A DNA stretch of 7,143 nt from DATBIS01 sp036556805. Its GTDB lineage: Bacteria > Actinomycetota > UBA4738 > HRBIN12. Position numbers and translations under genes: made by a program. The stretch covers positions 1 to 7,143 of the forward strand of contig DATBIS010000091.1 in NCBI GenBank assembly GCA_036556805.1, read 5' to 3'. Shown one piece after another: positions 6,431-7,143 of this stretch (positions within the stretch are counted from its first letter, which is position 1; the number at the start of each line of letters is the position of its first letter). Under the pieces are notes generated by a model, which saw only the letters and a list, made by a program, of their open reading frames with translations, did no database searches and was not told where the DNA came from.

Positions 6431-7143
6431 GCCGCGGGCTCCGGCATCGTCCAGCGAACGAGGTTCGCGCCCCAGGCGAGCCCGGCGCCGAACGACGTGA
6501 GCAGGACGAGATCTCCTTCGTGGATGCGGCCGGCCCGCCACGCGCGGTCGAGCGCGATCGGGATCGACGCCGCCGACGTGTTGCCGACCTCGGCGACGTC
6601 GAGCACCGCGCGATCGCCGGTGATGCCGAGGCGCTCGGCGACCGCGATCATGATCCGGGCGTTCGCCTGGTGGGGGATCAGCAGGGCCACGTCGTCGGCG
6701 GTGGAATCGGACTTCTCGAGGAGCTGCTCGCACGCGTTCGCCATCTCGACGACGGCGCGCTTGAAGACCTCGCGACCCCTCGGCATGCGGATCGAGTGGT
6801 CGCGCGCCGCGACGGTCTCCGCCGACGCAGGCTGCGCGCTGCCGCCGGCGGGGATCAACAGGATGTCCGCCGCGCGACCGTCCGCGCCGAGCACCGATCC
6901 CACGACGCCCGGGCGGTCGGAAGGCTGGAGGAGCACGGCACCGGCGCCGTCACCGAACAGCACGCACGTCGTGCGGTCGGTCATGTCGAGCACGCGCGAC
7001 AGCACCTCCGCGCCGACGACGAGCACGCGGTCGGCTGCGCCGGACTCGATGAACGCCGTTGCCGTCGACATCGCGTACGAGAACCCCGCGCACGCCGCGT
7101 TCACGTCGAACGCGGGGCAGCCGACGCCGAGCTTTCGCTGCAG
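6427..7143 (-). CDS. fabH: Beta-ketoacyl-ACP synthase III, 5' truncated by window edge
   Basis: Initiating condensing enzyme that joins an acyl-CoA primer to malonyl-ACP. The frame is open to the window end, starting LQRKLGVG, so the GTG at 7104 is an internal valine and not a start. Of 238 visible residues, Cys18 in DVNAACAGFSYAM is the nucleophile, His158 lies in LLIPHQANARI and Asn188 in VGNTSAAS. The Cys-His-Asn triad and the 30-residue His-Asn spacing match E. coli FabH (His244, Asn274). FGDGAGAVLL and the C-terminal SFGAGLAWGANLVRW are further marks. About 94 N-terminal residues should lie beyond base 7143, judging by E. coli Cys112. The stop TGA (6429-6427) overlaps the fabG start, suggesting translational coupling. 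Primer preference (acetyl or branched acyl-CoA) cannot be told from this part. Confidence 0.95.
   Translation of the reverse strand: MQRKLGVGCPAFDVNAACAGFSYAMSTATAFIESGAADRVLVVGAEVLSRVLDMTDRTTCVLFGDGAGAVLLQPSDRPGVVGSVLGADGRAADILLIPAGGSAQPASAETVAARDHSIRMPRGREVFKRAVVEMANACEQLLEKSDSTADDVALLIPHQANARIMIAVAERLGITGDRAVLDVAEVGNTSAASIPIALDRAWRAGRIHEGDLVLLTSFGAGLAWGANLVRWTMPEPAA

Noticed and set aside
7102..7104. GTG as the fabH start
   Set aside because: The frame continues to the window end with family-like sequence, and the catalytic Cys would be only residue 5 from this start, whereas FabH needs roughly 100 residues before it.

Overview
The window is a compact stretch of bacterial chromosome with high GC content (roughly 70% by eye). 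It holds two converging sets of housekeeping genes and no sign of mobile DNA, tRNA, rRNA or CRISPR. The valyl-tRNA synthetase C-terminus and the order valS-folC-ndk resemble Actinomycetota. My inference is an actinobacterial genome, possibly from a little-studied deep lineage. Nothing in the window fixes a genus.

The plus-strand block (1-4114) reads valS (3' part only), folC, ndk and a serine beta-lactamase-like hydrolase (MEROPS S12 type). Gaps between these genes are only 2, 2 and 9 nt, so they are probably co-transcribed. They cover tRNA-Val charging, folate polyglutamylation and nucleoside triphosphate balancing. The fourth product is of unknown substrate. It has a complete SxxK/YxN/HxG active site, no signal peptide, and two similar C-terminal domains that look like a tandem duplication.

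The minus-strand block (7143-4111, read right to left) reads fabH (5' part outside the window), fabG, acpP and fabF. This is a type II fatty-acid synthesis cluster. FabH starts chains by condensing an acyl-CoA primer with malonyl-ACP, ACP carries the chain, FabF elongates it, and FabG reduces the 3-ketoacyl-ACP. fabH and fabG overlap by ATGA. acpP and fabF each have a strong GAGGAGGA ribosome binding site. No fabD lies between fabH and fabG.

The two blocks meet tail to tail with no intergenic DNA. One CTAG palindrome (4111-4114) supplies the TAG stop codons of both the hydrolase and fabF, so both transcripts must end inside or beyond the opposing gene. No intergenic stretch exceeds 57 nt. I found no previously undescribed system. 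The points most worth a second look are the shared-stop junction, the S12 hydrolase with duplicated C-terminal domains, and a possible internal promoter before ndk marked by a cluster of rare AT-ending codons at the end of folC.
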